Under the pieces are notes generated by a model, which had not been told where the DNA came from, made no database searches, and saw nothing but the letters and a program-made list of their open reading frames with translations. A DNA stretch of 64,000 bases, from the NCBI GenBank assembly GCA_038106445.1, contig JAYODU010000003.1, positions 186,001 through 250,000 of the forward strand, read 5' to 3'. Shown here piece after piece: positions 42,996 through 52,540 of the stretch (within the stretch, counting starts at the first letter, position 1; the number at the start of each line of letters is the position of its first letter). The DNA comes from Pseudemcibacter sp038106445. Lineage in GTDB: Bacteria; Pseudomonadota; Alphaproteobacteria; Sphingomonadales; Emcibacteraceae. The position numbers and the translations under genes were made by a program.

Positions 42996-45611
42996 ATGGC
43001 TCATGGTGATGCGCTGGGAAGCGTACCCACAACCAAATATCTTAAAGATTATCAAAAACCTGATTATACCATTGTAACAGTCGATTTGAATTTCAATTTG
43101 GATGAACAAAAAACACGTGTGACATCCAGGTTGTACATTGTGCGGCAAGGCGATCAAAAATCCCCGCTTATACTTGATGGTAAAGGTATGGTTCTGGTAT
43201 CCGTGAAACTAGATGGTACGGATACCGAATACAATGTTGATAGTGAAAAACTGATCATTGAGAACGTACCGGAAAAATTTGAACTTGAAATCATTGTTGA
43301 TATAGATCCTGCCAAAAATACCGCGCTTGAGGGGTTATACATGTCCAATGGCATGTATTGCAGCCAATGTGAAGCGCAGGGCTTCAGACGGATTACATAT
43401 TTTATAGACAGACCCGACGTGATGGCGACCTACAAGGTACGTATCGAAGCCGATCAGGATAAATATCCTGTGCTGCTTTCAAATGGTAATAATGTCGCTT
43501 CAGGTAACTTGGAAAAAGGCAGACATTTTGTTCAGTGGCATGACCCATTTCCAAAACCGTGTTATCTTTTTGCGCTTGTCGCCGGTGATCTGGAATATAT
43601 GGAAGACCGGTTTACGACAAAAAGCGGTACCGATGTTACTTTACGCATATTTGTTGAAGAAGCAGACTTGGATAAATGCCCGCATGCCATGAAATCGCTA
43701 AAAGCGTCCATGAAATGGGATGAGGATGTCTATGGTCTGGAGTACGATCTGGAAATTTTCAATATTGTTGCTGTCAGCCATTTTAATATGGGGGCCATGG
43801 AAAATAAGAGCCTAAATATATTCAATACCAAATGTATTCTGGCAAAAGCCGAGACGGCAACAGATATGGATTTCAGCTTCATTCAGGCAGTCGTTGCCCA
43901 TGAATATTTTCATAACTGGACAGGAAACCGTGTAACATGCCGGGACTGGTTTCAGTTAAGCTTGAAAGAAGGGCTGACGGTATTTCGCGATCATGAATTT
44001 TCAGCAGATATGGGTAGCCGCGAAGTCACCCGCATTAACGAAGTCAGAACCCTGCGGCAGCACCAGTTTGCAGAAGACAGTGGGCCAATGGCCCATCCTG
44101 TTCGTCCGGAATCATATATTGAAATCAATAATTTCTATACCATGACCGTTTACGAAAAAGGGTCCGAAGTCATTCGGATGATGTATCGGTTACTGGGACC
44201 TGAAAAATACCGAAAAGCCATTGATCTTTATTTTGAAAGACATGACGGGCAGGCGGTTACATGTGAAGATTTTGTTCGTGCGATGGAAGATGGCTCAGGG
44301 GTTGACTTTGAACAATTCAGATTATGGTATTCGCAGGCAGGAACACCACAGGTATCCGTAACCGGGAACTATGACGCGGGCACAAAAAAATATGAGCTTA
44401 ATTTCAAGCAAAATATCCCCGATACGCCTGGTCAAACCAATAAAAAAGCCATGCATATTCCCATTGAAGTAGGACTTTTGGGAGTGGATGGTCAGGATCT
44501 GCTCAAAGGTGGGACACAGGTACTAGGTTTAAGGCAGAATGAACAGCGCTTCATATTTGGAAATATAAGTGAAAAACCGGTGCCGTCCCTGTTACGGGGG
44601 TTCTCGGCACCGATTAAGCTGAAAACTAACCTTAGTCGTGAGGACTTAATATTCCTGATTGGCCATGATAGTGACAGTTTCAACCGTTGGGAAGCGGCGC
44701 AGGTAATATCCACAGACATTATCATGTCGATGATTGAAAAACTTAAAGATGGCAGTGACATTGACCTTGATGAAAATTTTATAAATGCCATGAGGCTTGT
44801 TCTTGCAGATGATCGTCTTGACCGTGCATTTGTGGGTGAAATGCTAAGCCTTCCTTCAGAAGAAGTGCTGGGGCAGAAGCAAACGCCTGTTGATGTTGAT
44901 GGTATCCACTGGGCCAGGAAACTTGTGGTCAATGAGCTTGCGCGTGAGCTGGAACCGGAACTTTTGCGTCTTTATAATGCGTGTAAAACGAATGAACCAT
45001 ATCAATATTCACCACAGGAAGTTGGAAAACGACGCCTTAAAAATATGGTGCTTGGCTATCTTATGGAAAGAGGGACGGACAAGGCCAAGTCCATTTGCCG
45101 TGAACAGTTTTTGACGGCAGGCAATATGACGGACGAGATCGCCGCGTTCACACTTATTGTAAACAGCGATATGGATGACCGTTTAGACGCCATTGATAAG
45201 TTTTACAGCAAATGGAAGAAGGATGAATTGGTACTGGATAAATGGTTTAGTGCCCAGGCTTTATCCAACCGGAAAGATGTGCTCGATAGAATAGAAGCGT
45301 TAAATGATCATCCTGACTTTGATTTGAAAACACCAAACAGGGTCAGATCATTAATCAGTGTATTTTGTTCCTTAAATCAGGTGTCATTCCATGATATTTC
45401 CGGTCGCGGGTATGAATTCCTTGGCCGGAATATTATTGCACTTGACCCAATAAATCCGCAAATTGCGGCCGGGCTTTCAAAGCAGCTGACCCGTTGGAAA
45501 GCATTTGATGAAAACAGGCAGAAATTAATGGTGGGCGTACTTGAAGAAATTTTGCATCAGGATGGCCTTTCCAAACATGTTTATGAAATCGTTTCAAAAA
45601 GTCTGAAATAA
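42996..45611 (+). CDS. pepN: Aminopeptidase N
   Basis: An 871-residue M1 zinc aminopeptidase of the bacterial PepN type. The exopeptidase motif is 'GAMENKSLNIFN', and the zinc site 'VVAHEYFHNWTGNRVTCRD' is followed by the third ligand Glu in 'SLKEGLTVFRD'. The N-terminal beta domain, thermolysin-like domain and long helical C-terminal domain are all present at usual length. Cytoplasmic, it removes N-terminal residues from peptides. It begins 27 bp after the methyltransferase gene and ends at a strong terminator. Confidence 0.96.
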   Translation: MAHGDALGSVPTTKYLKDYQKPDYTIVTVDLNFNLDEQKTRVTSRLYIVRQGDQKSPLILDGKGMVLVSVKLDGTDTEYNVDSEKLIIENVPEKFELEIIVDIDPAKNTALEGLYMSNGMYCSQCEAQGFRRITYFIDRPDVMATYKVRIEADQDKYPVLLSNGNNVASGNLEKGRHFVQWHDPFPKPCYLFALVAGDLEYMEDRFTTKSGTDVTLRIFVEEADLDKCPHAMKSLKASMKWDEDVYGLEYDLEIFNIVAVSHFNMGAMENKSLNIFNTKCILAKAETATDMDFSFIQAVVAHEYFHNWTGNRVTCRDWFQLSLKEGLTVFRDHEFSADMGSREVTRINEVRTLRQHQFAEDSGPMAHPVRPESYIEINNFYTMTVYEKGSEVIRMMYRLLGPEKYRKAIDLYFERHDGQAVTCEDFVRAMEDGSGVDFEQFRLWYSQAGTPQVSVTGNYDAGTKKYELNFKQNIPDTPGQTNKKAMHIPIEVGLLGVDGQDLLKGGTQVLGLRQNEQRFIFGNISEKPVPSLLRGFSAPIKLKTNLSREDLIFLIGHDSDSFNRWEAAQVISTDIIMSMIEKLKDGSDIDLDENFINAMRLVLADDRLDRAFVGEMLSLPSEEVLGQKQTPVDVDGIHWARKLVVNELARELEPELLRLYNACKTNEPYQYSPQEVGKRRLKNMVLGYLMERGTDKAKSICREQFLTAGNMTDEIAAFTLIVNSDMDDRLDAIDKFYSKWKKDELVLDKWFSAQALSNRKDVLDRIEALNDHPDFDLKTPNRVRSLISVFCSLNQVSFHDISGRGYEFLGRNIIALDPINPQIAAGLSKQLTRWKAFDENRQKLMVGVLEEILHQDGLSKHVYEIVSKSLK

Positions 45612-45612
45612 A

Positions 45613-45640
45613 AAAAGGCCGCCCAAAAAGCGGCCTTTTT
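45613..45640. terminator. Bidirectional rho-independent terminator
   Basis: AAAAAGGCCGC-loop-GCGGCCTTTTT directly after the pepN stop, between it and the convergent amidohydrolase gene. Confidence 0.92.
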
Positions 45641-45656
45641 GATAATTCATTACACA

Positions 45657-47372
45657 TTATTTCTGGTGTTTTATATCACCATGAACAATTGTAAGTATAT
45701 TCTGTGATGACATGATCTGATCAAGTGGGATTGTCATCCAGTCCTTATCAAATACGGAGACATCGGCCCATTTACCCACTTCGATTGATCCAAGCATGTC
45801 TTCCTGGAAGGCAGCATAGGCGCCCCAGATGGTTAGCATTTTAAGGCTTTCCTCACGGGTTACAGCAAGCTCAGGATGCCAGCCTTCACCGGAATATCCG
45901 TCAAGGTCCTTGCGGGCTACGGCCGCATAAAACTCAATGCGTGGATCACCAATTTCAACCGGTTGGTCAGACCCACCGGGGATAATTGCACCTTTGTCGA
46001 TCAGCGTGCGCCATAAGTACGCATTTGCAAGACGCGGAATACCAAGACGATCACCGGCAAAATGAAGGTCCCCAATTGCATGGGATGCCTGCATGGACGG
46101 GATCACATCAAGATCAATGAAACGGTCCACATCTTCCGGCTGAATGTTTTGTGCATGTTCAATACGCCAGCGTGGATCATTTACCTTTCGTTGTGATTTT
46201 GGCACAGCATTAAAGGCAATTTCATATGCATCAAGCACTTTACGGTTTGCGTCATCGCCGATTGCATGGGTTTCAACCTGAATGCCCGCTTTAAGTGCTC
46301 CGATCAGCATTGGTGTAAGCTCATCTACAGTATAACGCAGCAGACCACGGGTATCATAATCCGCATATGGTTCGATGAAGGCCGCCCCGCGGGACCCAAG
46401 CGCACCATCCATAACCGCTTTAATATCACGTACGGTCAAGTAATCTTCAGGGTCAATTTGTGCGCCTTCTTCAATCAGACGTGCTGAACTGTCACCAAAA
46501 CCCATCGCATCATAAATGCGGTGGGCAAGTTTTCCTTCTGCATGAAGTTCTTGCATGATTTCAAATGCTTCATATGAACTCCCGGCATTCTGGAACCCTG
46601 TCCAACCTAGCGTCACGTTACGTTCCGTTGCGGCTTGTATTGCGCGTTTGGTATCGGCACGTGTTACATCCGGAATAAGCGGGCGAACATAACCCATTGC
46701 TGTATCAATGAGCATTCCGGTTGGTTCACCGTTTTCATCAAGATTGATGTGGCCGCCGACCGGGTTTTCGCTATCGCCAGTGATCCCGGCCATGTTCATG
46801 GCGACTGTGTTGATCACTGATGCGTGGCCGTCCGCACGGGTAAGATAAACAGGTCGGTCGGGAACAATTTCATCAAGTTCCTGTCTTGTCGGGAAACGTT
46901 TTTCCGGCCATACTTTTTCAATCCATCCACGACCAATAACCCATGGCTGTTCTGGATTTGCGTCTGCATAGGCCTTGACCGCCGCTAGCATTTCAGCAAG
47001 GCTGTTAATGCCCTGCAGGTTTAAATTGACTTCACGAAAGCCAACACCGGCTATATGTCCGTGGCTTTCTATAAGGCCCGGATATACGGCCTGACCGGCA
47101 AGATCGATAACATTTGCGTCGCCACATGCGTATCTTGCTGCACCATCATTATCGCCCACATAAATAAATTTGCTGTCTTTAATGGCAATGGCTTCGGCGT
47201 TCGGGTTGTTTTCATTTACTGTATATACAACGCCGTTTGTCAGAACGATATCCGCTGGTGTGCATACGGCAGCCGCCATATCATCGCCAGCGGCATTTTC
47301 ATTTTCTTCTATTTTAGAACATCCCTCAAGCAGACCTATGGCCGCTGTTACAAGTAATAATTTTTTGATCAT
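45657..47372 (-). CDS. YtcJ-like amidohydrolase, probable lipoprotein
   Basis: A 571-residue amidohydrolase-3 family protein. The N-terminus 'MIKKLLLVTAAIGLLEGCSK' is a lipoprotein-like signal ending in Leu-Glu-Gly-Cys. Metal motifs are 'GLIESHGHIAGVG' (HxH), the Lys region, 'VETHAIGDDANR' and 'RIEHAQNIQPEDV', with the final Asp in 'IPGGSDQPVE'. ATG 47372 is chosen because GAGGAAA lies ahead of it and the signal begins there. It should act in the periplasm, anchored to a membrane. The substrate is unknown. Confidence 0.86.
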   Translation of the reverse strand: MIKKLLLVTAAIGLLEGCSKIEENENAAGDDMAAAVCTPADIVLTNGVVYTVNENNPNAEAIAIKDSKFIYVGDNDGAARYACGDANVIDLAGQAVYPGLIESHGHIAGVGFREVNLNLQGINSLAEMLAAVKAYADANPEQPWVIGRGWIEKVWPEKRFPTRQELDEIVPDRPVYLTRADGHASVINTVAMNMAGITGDSENPVGGHINLDENGEPTGMLIDTAMGYVRPLIPDVTRADTKRAIQAATERNVTLGWTGFQNAGSSYEAFEIMQELHAEGKLAHRIYDAMGFGDSSARLIEEGAQIDPEDYLTVRDIKAVMDGALGSRGAAFIEPYADYDTRGLLRYTVDELTPMLIGALKAGIQVETHAIGDDANRKVLDAYEIAFNAVPKSQRKVNDPRWRIEHAQNIQPEDVDRFIDLDVIPSMQASHAIGDLHFAGDRLGIPRLANAYLWRTLIDKGAIIPGGSDQPVEIGDPRIEFYAAVARKDLDGYSGEGWHPELAVTREESLKMLTIWGAYAAFQEDMLGSIEVGKWADVSVFDKDWMTIPLDQIMSSQNILTIVHGDIKHQK

Positions 47373-47502
47373 AGATGTTTCCTCACTGTAGATTTGATTT
47401 ATCCAGAATATCATTTTTTATGTTGGATGCAGAATAGGACGTATCGCTAACAGATATCAACGGATTTCTCGATGATATGGATCAATTAGGGTAATTTTTG
47501 TG

Positions 47503-47796
47503 TTATTTGACACAATAATTTTTGAAGGCATCACTTTCAGCATCTATGATCGTGTTAGGAAAATCTGTGGACCCGGCATAAAATGCAAGGATTTCGGCAT
47601 CACCGCCAACGGCTTTGCCGTTATGGACCATATTCATTACTTCCACAATAACTTCACCTTCATTGAACGTTGTTGATGTGCCCTTTGATGTTTTGACTTC
47701 GATCATGCTGCTTAACATATAACCAAATACAGGCACCAGATGGCAATGGTCAGGCGTTTGCTCATCCCGGTTTAATTTAATTTTTACGGCTGTCAT
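47503..47796 (-). CDS. Small cupin domain protein
   Basis: 97 residues forming one short cupin: 'PDHCHLVPVFGYMLSSMIEV' (HxH and the conserved PVFGY) and 'GEVIVEVMNMVHNGKAVGGD' (the second His). The middle Glu of the usual motif 1 is not where expected. It belongs to the group of small cupins that bind a metal and a small ligand. It stands alone upstream of the amidohydrolase gene. Confidence 0.65.
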   Translation of the reverse strand: MTAVKIKLNRDEQTPDHCHLVPVFGYMLSSMIEVKTSKGTSTTFNEGEVIVEVMNMVHNGKAVGGDAEILAFYAGSTDFPNTIIDAESDAFKNYCVK

Positions 47797-47937
47797 TTGA
47801 GCATCTCCAACCTTTGGATAAGAATATATTGCTCTATTTAAAAAGTATTTATTTACAATAATTTATAATGGAATGTAGTTTTATGTAAATGATTTGTAAA
47901 TTATATTTGTTAATTTCCTATATTAGTACGATTATAA

Positions 47938-48370
47938 TTAAGTCATAATATTTTTTAGTTGATCAATACTCAACCAAGGTTTTTTCTTATGAACCATCCT
48001 ATGACAATTTGAACAAAGTAGACAGAAATCATCCAACTTGGTCTTTTTTACCAACTTTCATTTTTGAAATTGGTTTAGTATGATAACATTCAATAAATCC
48101 ATCACCATGATCACCATACTTTTCTTTGAAGTCAAAACCACACCCTTCACATTTTAAACAACCAAATTTTCTTAATCTTTCTTTCTTTTTACTCTCGACA
48201 ATTTTCCTATTTCGTTCACGGTATCGATGAACTCGATACAAAATTTTACCTTCATTAGTTTCTTCATTTTCTTCATTAATTTCAATATCTGGTAATAAGG
48301 TGTCAGTATCGATTAAGTTATAAATTGTATTTGCTATTTCGTTTTTAGTACCTAAAAAATATTGAAATAT
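47938..48370 (-). pseudogene. Frameshifted and 5'-truncated McrA-like HNH endonuclease
   Basis: One frame gives 'YFLGTKNEIANTIYNLI', 'GKILYRVHRYRERNRKIV', 'CLKCEGCGFDFKEKYGDHG' and 'FIECYHTKPISKMK', then stops. A neighbouring frame continues 'TKLDDFCLLCSNCHRMVHKK' and 'PWLSIDQLKNIMT' to TAA at 47938. Joined, these make a complete HNH fold with zinc-binding cysteines, typical of McrA-type nucleases. The break is in an A-run near 48050. No start codon with a ribosome site precedes the first part, so the 5' end is also lost. Confidence 0.75.
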
Positions 48371-48416
48371 TTATCTAAAGGATTAATATATAGGTCTTTA
48401 TGAAAGGAAGATACAA

Positions 48417-48722
48417 ATGATCAAATCTCTAATAGGACTTATCCATTATCTCTGGAAATTTGTGTTTGATCACGAAGTTAGTCCACTTCGAAATATTCCT
48501 GATGTTGGAGTAAGGCACTATATTTTACAAATATTAGGCTTTATGTGGGCAGTTAGTTTTTCTTTAGCAATAGGAAGTTATACCTTTATGGCTATTAATA
48601 TTATAGGACATACTGTTTTAATAGCGGCTGCAGCAATTACTGTAACAACTTGGACTGTTGCTACAAAAAAACCTGATGTTTTTCTGAAGAAATCAAAAAA
48701 AATTGATAACGATATTGAATGA
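48417..48722 (+). CDS. Small membrane protein, uncharacterised
   Basis: 101 residues with two or three hydrophobic segments around 'YILQILGFMWAVSFSLAIGS' and 'GHTVLIAAAAITVTTWTVA', and a basic C-terminal tail. The ribosome site AGGAAG precedes the ATG. No family is recognised. It lies between the broken HNH gene and the insertion sequence remnant, so it may be accessory. Confidence 0.5.
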   Translation: MIKSLIGLIHYLWKFVFDHEVSPLRNIPDVGVRHYILQILGFMWAVSFSLAIGSYTFMAINIIGHTVLIAAAAITVTTWTVATKKPDVFLKKSKKIDNDIE

Positions 48723-48861
48723 TAGATAGAATTTGGTTCAAAGTTAGCTTCTAAAAAAATCCTCGAGATGGTCAAATTAAACTATCAAATGCTTTAGAAG
48801 GACCATTTTTGTTAAAATATAGTTAAATATTCAGTATTGAATATACAAAATGCCGTAAAAC

Positions 48862-48971
48862 AAAGACGCTTGCAACATCGCAAGCTCGTCGCTTAATATC
48901 AATAACAATATGAGGTCAAAGTCTCCTTAGTGAAAATACTATAGGTGTCTCAAATTTTTTGACGACGGACA
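48862..48971 (+). mobile_element. Insertion sequence terminus, inverted relative to 11504-11612
   Basis: About 108 bp match the reverse complement of 11504-11612 with only a few differences, from the last nine transposase codons to the end GACGACGGACA. The transposase body is absent, so only this end remains. The 48723-49026 gap holds nothing else. Confidence 0.75.
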
Positions 48972-49026
48972 GTCAAACAATATAATTTAAATATCGAGAA
49001 GTAGATCTTCGGAGAATAATTAGCTT

Positions 49027-51384
49027 ATGAAGTGGAAGTTCAAACAAATATATTTTTTGATCTGTGTTGTTTCACTATTAAGCAGTACCGCTGTTGCACA
49101 GGAAATTCCGTTTCTTTTAAGGCCTAATGAAGTTCAGGTTGAAAAAGATGTTTATGTTCCACCACCACCATCAGAAGAAGATCTCCGTCATTATGAAATG
49201 GTTGCTCAGGCAAATCAGAAATGGAGCGCGCTTTTTAGTGATCCCAATAATCCCCAGCTGCATTTGAATGTTGCAAAACATTATAATTTACTTGGTAACG
49301 GCGATATTGCACTTCATGAACTTGGCCGGGCAGAAGAGCTCGGTATTCCAAGAACTGACCTGCTGGCGGATATCGGGCGTGCTTATTTTCTAAATGAACG
49401 TTATGATGATATCATGAACGAAATAATACTAGGAGAAGCACTCATTGATCAACATGGGGAAATTTATCTTCTGTATGGACAGGTTCATTACCAAAGAGGG
49501 AATTTGCAGGAAGCATTTTTAAATTTTTATCAGGCAGAACAGTTTTTAGAAGAAGATAGGTTTGATCTTATTGCGCCACTTGCATCGTTATATTCAGCGA
49601 TGGGGGACTATGAAAAAGCCGAAGAAAAAGTGAATATCGCACTTAATTTTAAACCAAAAGATGCTGATCTTTTAATGCTGAAAGGGGACCTCGTTCATAG
49701 AAGGGCCGGGGCGGAAAAATCATATAAATATTATGAATGGGCACATTTTTATAAACCGGATGATATTCAGACTGAAGTGAAACTGGCAGGAGCCCTTTAT
49801 AACTTAAATAAACGTGATGAGATGGTTGAAGTGCTCAGAAGCATCCTTGCCAAGGATCAGAACCATCCTTTTGCCAATTACCTGATCGCTGCAAATTTCG
49901 CCGAAGGAAACAATATCAGAACAGCAAGAAGATATTTAAATCAGGCTGGTAATGCTTATGATAATTTTGCACCGGCCCTGTTATTAAAAGGTAAACTTGG
50001 ATACGCAGACGGATCATACGTTGAAGCAGAGCAATCCCTAAAGCAGTTAATCCGAATAGAACCTGATAATTTGGAAGGAAGACGTTTGTTGGGGGCGTCA
50101 TTACTACAGCAAAATAAAAGCAATGAAGCTGCCCGTGTTCTTGCTTATTTAGAAGAAGAAAACAGGCTTGAACCAACAGATTATTTATTGTTGGGAAATG
50201 CATATATTTTATCTGGCAATCAAGATAAAGGCACTATGTATTTCAGCAAAATAGGCAGCATGAGTATAGATCAGATAAGTTCGGATACCAGAAGAAAACT
50301 GCATGATTTTGATAGTGGGCATAATCATGGTGTGCTGTTAAATATCAATAGCCTGATAATTAAGAACAGTTCATTTAATCAAATGCTTATGATCGAAGCT
50401 TTCAAAGCACTTGAAAATAAAAAATATAGAGAAGCGTTTGATAAAGCGGCGGCTATCATCGACCAGGATAGGGCAAACCCGGTTGGTTATAACTTGCTTG
50501 GGCTTGTGTATCTGGCCCAGGGGTTATCCGATGAAGCCAGAAGTAATTTCAGACGGTCATTACAAATTGATCGCGATTTTCATCAGGCCAATCTGAATCT
50601 TGCCAGACTGGAATTGGCTATAGGCGACAGAAACGCTGCTATAAATAGTCTTAATCAAATACTTTCGCGTGATGAAAAATATGTCCCTGCCTATGAGATG
50701 TTAAATCAAATGGCCCTTGAGGATGGTGATTTAATCAGTGCGGAACGCTATTTGGTTACAGCGTCAAATGCAAACCCCGAAGGGCTTTTAGTGCGTGAAA
50801 AATTACTGAATTTTTATTTTGATCAAAATAATCTTTCCAAGGCAAGGGCGCTTGCTACTCGCATGGCTGATACTTTTCCGGATCAGGCGGCTCCATACAA
50901 AGCACTAGGAAAAGTATCCTTACTGGAGGAGGAATATGAAACTGCTAGGCTTCATCTTCAAAAGGCCATCGCGCTTGATCACACCGACAGTGAAATTTAT
51001 GTCATGCTGGCGCAGTTACTTTCTCAAGAAAATAAATATGAAAATAGCAGAAGCATTCTTCAATCCGGCCTTTATGAAGCCAAAAATAAATTGCCTTTGC
51101 AACTTGCCCTGATTGAACTGGCAAAGCAGGACGGAAACTTTAAAAATAGTCATCTTTATGTTGATCAACTAAAACTTGATGAAAAAACGAAGGCCAGTGC
51201 TTTATTATTTGAAGCTGATCTTTACCTGCAGCAGCAACGTGCAGAAGATGCAATTCTGTCATTTGAAGGTGCCGGAAAGGCCGGTGCGAATCCTGATCTG
51301 GTAGCAGATGGGATAGCACGGGCAAATGATCTGATTGCGAACAGTATTCCGTTAATTGAATTAAATGAAGAAGAAGTTCAGTAA
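49027..51384 (+). CDS. Exported tetratricopeptide repeat protein
   Basis: A 785-residue protein with a signal peptide ('YFLICVVSLLSSTAVAQ') followed by some eighteen TPR-like helical pairs over nearly the whole length (for example 'PLASLYSAMGDYEKAEEKVN', 'GLVYLAQGLSDEARSNF'). It resembles the TPR proteins of exopolysaccharide/PEP-CTERM systems, but no such genes are next to it. It probably serves as a periplasmic scaffold. The DUF1491 gene follows 12 bp later and is likely cotranscribed. Confidence 0.8.
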   Translation: MKWKFKQIYFLICVVSLLSSTAVAQEIPFLLRPNEVQVEKDVYVPPPPSEEDLRHYEMVAQANQKWSALFSDPNNPQLHLNVAKHYNLLGNGDIALHELGRAEELGIPRTDLLADIGRAYFLNERYDDIMNEIILGEALIDQHGEIYLLYGQVHYQRGNLQEAFLNFYQAEQFLEEDRFDLIAPLASLYSAMGDYEKAEEKVNIALNFKPKDADLLMLKGDLVHRRAGAEKSYKYYEWAHFYKPDDIQTEVKLAGALYNLNKRDEMVEVLRSILAKDQNHPFANYLIAANFAEGNNIRTARRYLNQAGNAYDNFAPALLLKGKLGYADGSYVEAEQSLKQLIRIEPDNLEGRRLLGASLLQQNKSNEAARVLAYLEEENRLEPTDYLLLGNAYILSGNQDKGTMYFSKIGSMSIDQISSDTRRKLHDFDSGHNHGVLLNINSLIIKNSSFNQMLMIEAFKALENKKYREAFDKAAAIIDQDRANPVGYNLLGLVYLAQGLSDEARSNFRRSLQIDRDFHQANLNLARLELAIGDRNAAINSLNQILSRDEKYVPAYEMLNQMALEDGDLISAERYLVTASNANPEGLLVREKLLNFYFDQNNLSKARALATRMADTFPDQAAPYKALGKVSLLEEEYETARLHLQKAIALDHTDSEIYVMLAQLLSQENKYENSRSILQSGLYEAKNKLPLQLALIELAKQDGNFKNSHLYVDQLKLDEKTKASALLFEADLYLQQQRAEDAILSFEGAGKAGANPDLVADGIARANDLIANSIPLIELNEEEVQ

Positions 51385-51396
51385 AAGATTACCAAA

Positions 51397-51723
51397 ATGG
51401 AAATAAGACTTAAATCAAGCCTTCTGGTGTCTGCTGAATTAAGGCGCTGCGAAGGCTTATTTATAAGCGGAGTGATACTGCATAGAGGGGACGATGAACG
51501 GGGACTTATCTTAATTAAACAATTTGTAGGTAATTTCGGTTCACGTATTTATTCCCAGACAAGAGATGAAAATGGCGTCCTGATTTGGCACCAGCCACTG
51601 GGTGATGGATGGCTGGATGAAACAAAAGCTGATAATTATATAGCAAGACAGATACAATTTGATAATGACCTTTGGGTTATTGAAATTGATGATCCTAAAA
51701 ATATATATACCCCCGAAAGTTAA
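51397..51723 (+). CDS. DUF1491 family protein
   Basis: 108 residues with the DUF1491 pattern: 'SAELRRCEGLFISGVILHRG', a short beta domain and 'ARQIQFDNDLWVIEIDD' near the C-terminus. The family is restricted, as far as I recall, to alphaproteobacteria and has no known function. It is probably cotranscribed with the TPR gene. Confidence 0.8.
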   Translation: MEIRLKSSLLVSAELRRCEGLFISGVILHRGDDERGLILIKQFVGNFGSRIYSQTRDENGVLIWHQPLGDGWLDETKADNYIARQIQFDNDLWVIEIDDPKNIYTPES

Positions 51724-51812
51724 ACAGGTTTACGATTTGGAAAATTTTGAAATAAAATTAGCAATGTAGATCAAAATAGTTGGGCTTCAATTTACGAACA
51801 TTGCCCTGAAGA

Positions 51813-52049
51813 CTGCTCCCTGTTGCATATGATTTCAGTGGAGGTGTTGCAAATGATCCTATCGTTTATAAGGCATTGGCCGCGGTCATTGGAGGCGGTA
51901 TATTTGGTGATCATTCCTCTCCTGTTTCTGACACATCCGTTTTATCATCCATTGGCGCAGGAAGTGATCATATGGATCATGTGATTACCCAACTTCCCTA
52001 TGCGCTCACCATCGGATTTGCAACTATTATTATCTATCTGGTGATTTAA
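51813..52049 (+). pseudogene. NhaC-type Na+/H+ antiporter, C-terminal remnant
   Basis: The frame 'LLPVAYDFSGGVANDPIVYK', 'AAVIGGGIFGDHSSPVSDTS' and 'GAGSDHMDHVITQLPYALTI' ends at TAA 52047-52049. This is the conserved core of the NhaC family (GDHxSPxSDT and DHxDHVxTQLPYA). An in-frame TGA lies just upstream at 51807-51809, and nothing before that resembles the rest of the transporter. It is a deletion remnant immediately upstream of the groESL promoter. Confidence 0.7.
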
Positions 52050-52082
52050 CAGAAAAAAATGTGATTTTTTTTTGCTCAAACG

Positions 52083-52110
52083 CTTGACTCTTGTCCCGGA
52101 GTGACTATTT
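52083..52110 (+). promoter_or_regulatory. groESL promoter
   Basis: CTTGAC (52083-52088) and CTATTT (52105-52110) with a 16-bp spacer, in front of the CIRCE element. The elements fit either the housekeeping or the RpoH heat-shock sigma factor of alphaproteobacteria. Confidence 0.5.
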
Positions 52111-52123
52111 GTTCAGTACAGTT

Positions 52124-52150
52124 TTAGCACTCCCATGCTTAGAGTGCTAA
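52124..52150. promoter_or_regulatory. CIRCE element (HrcA operator)
   Basis: TTAGCACTC-N9-GAGTGCTAA, a perfect copy of the CIRCE inverted repeat, 53 bp before the groES start. HrcA represses groESL through it until unfolded protein titrates GroEL. Confidence 0.97.
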
Positions 52151-52203
52151 AATAGATGAAATTAAACACGAATATTAACAACCCAAAAGAAGGGGTAATA
52201 AAA

Positions 52204-52491
52204 ATGGGATTTCGTCCTTTACATGATCGCGTACTTGTACGTCGCGTAGAAAATGAAGTCAAAACAGCGGGTGGTATTATCATCCCTGATACAGCACAAG
52301 AAAAACCAAGCGAAGGTGAAATTGTTGCCGCAGGTAACGGTGCAAAAGCAGCAGACGGTAAAGTAACGCCGCTTGACGTTAAAGCTGGTGACAAAGTGCT
52401 ATTTGGCAAATGGTCCGGTACAGAAATTAAGGTGAACGGTGAAGAGCTGCTCATCATGAAAGAATCTGACATTTTGGGTATCGTTGAATAA
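52204..52491 (+). CDS. groES: Co-chaperonin GroES
   Basis: A 95-residue 10-kDa chaperonin: 'FRPLHDRVLVRRVENE', the mobile loop 'KTAGGIIIPDTAQEKPSEGE' and 'VLFGKWSGTEIKVNGEELLI'. The start is the ATG at 52204 with AAGGGG ahead; an ATG 48 bp upstream would add an unrelated extension. It caps the GroEL ring. Regulated by CIRCE/HrcA and cotranscribed with groEL. Confidence 0.97.
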   Translation: MGFRPLHDRVLVRRVENEVKTAGGIIIPDTAQEKPSEGEIVAAGNGAKAADGKVTPLDVKAGDKVLFGKWSGTEIKVNGEELLIMKESDILGIVE

Positions 52492-52540
52492 CGATCTTTC
52501 CAAAAGTATTCAGCTTAATTGAAATAAAGGAAATAAGAAT

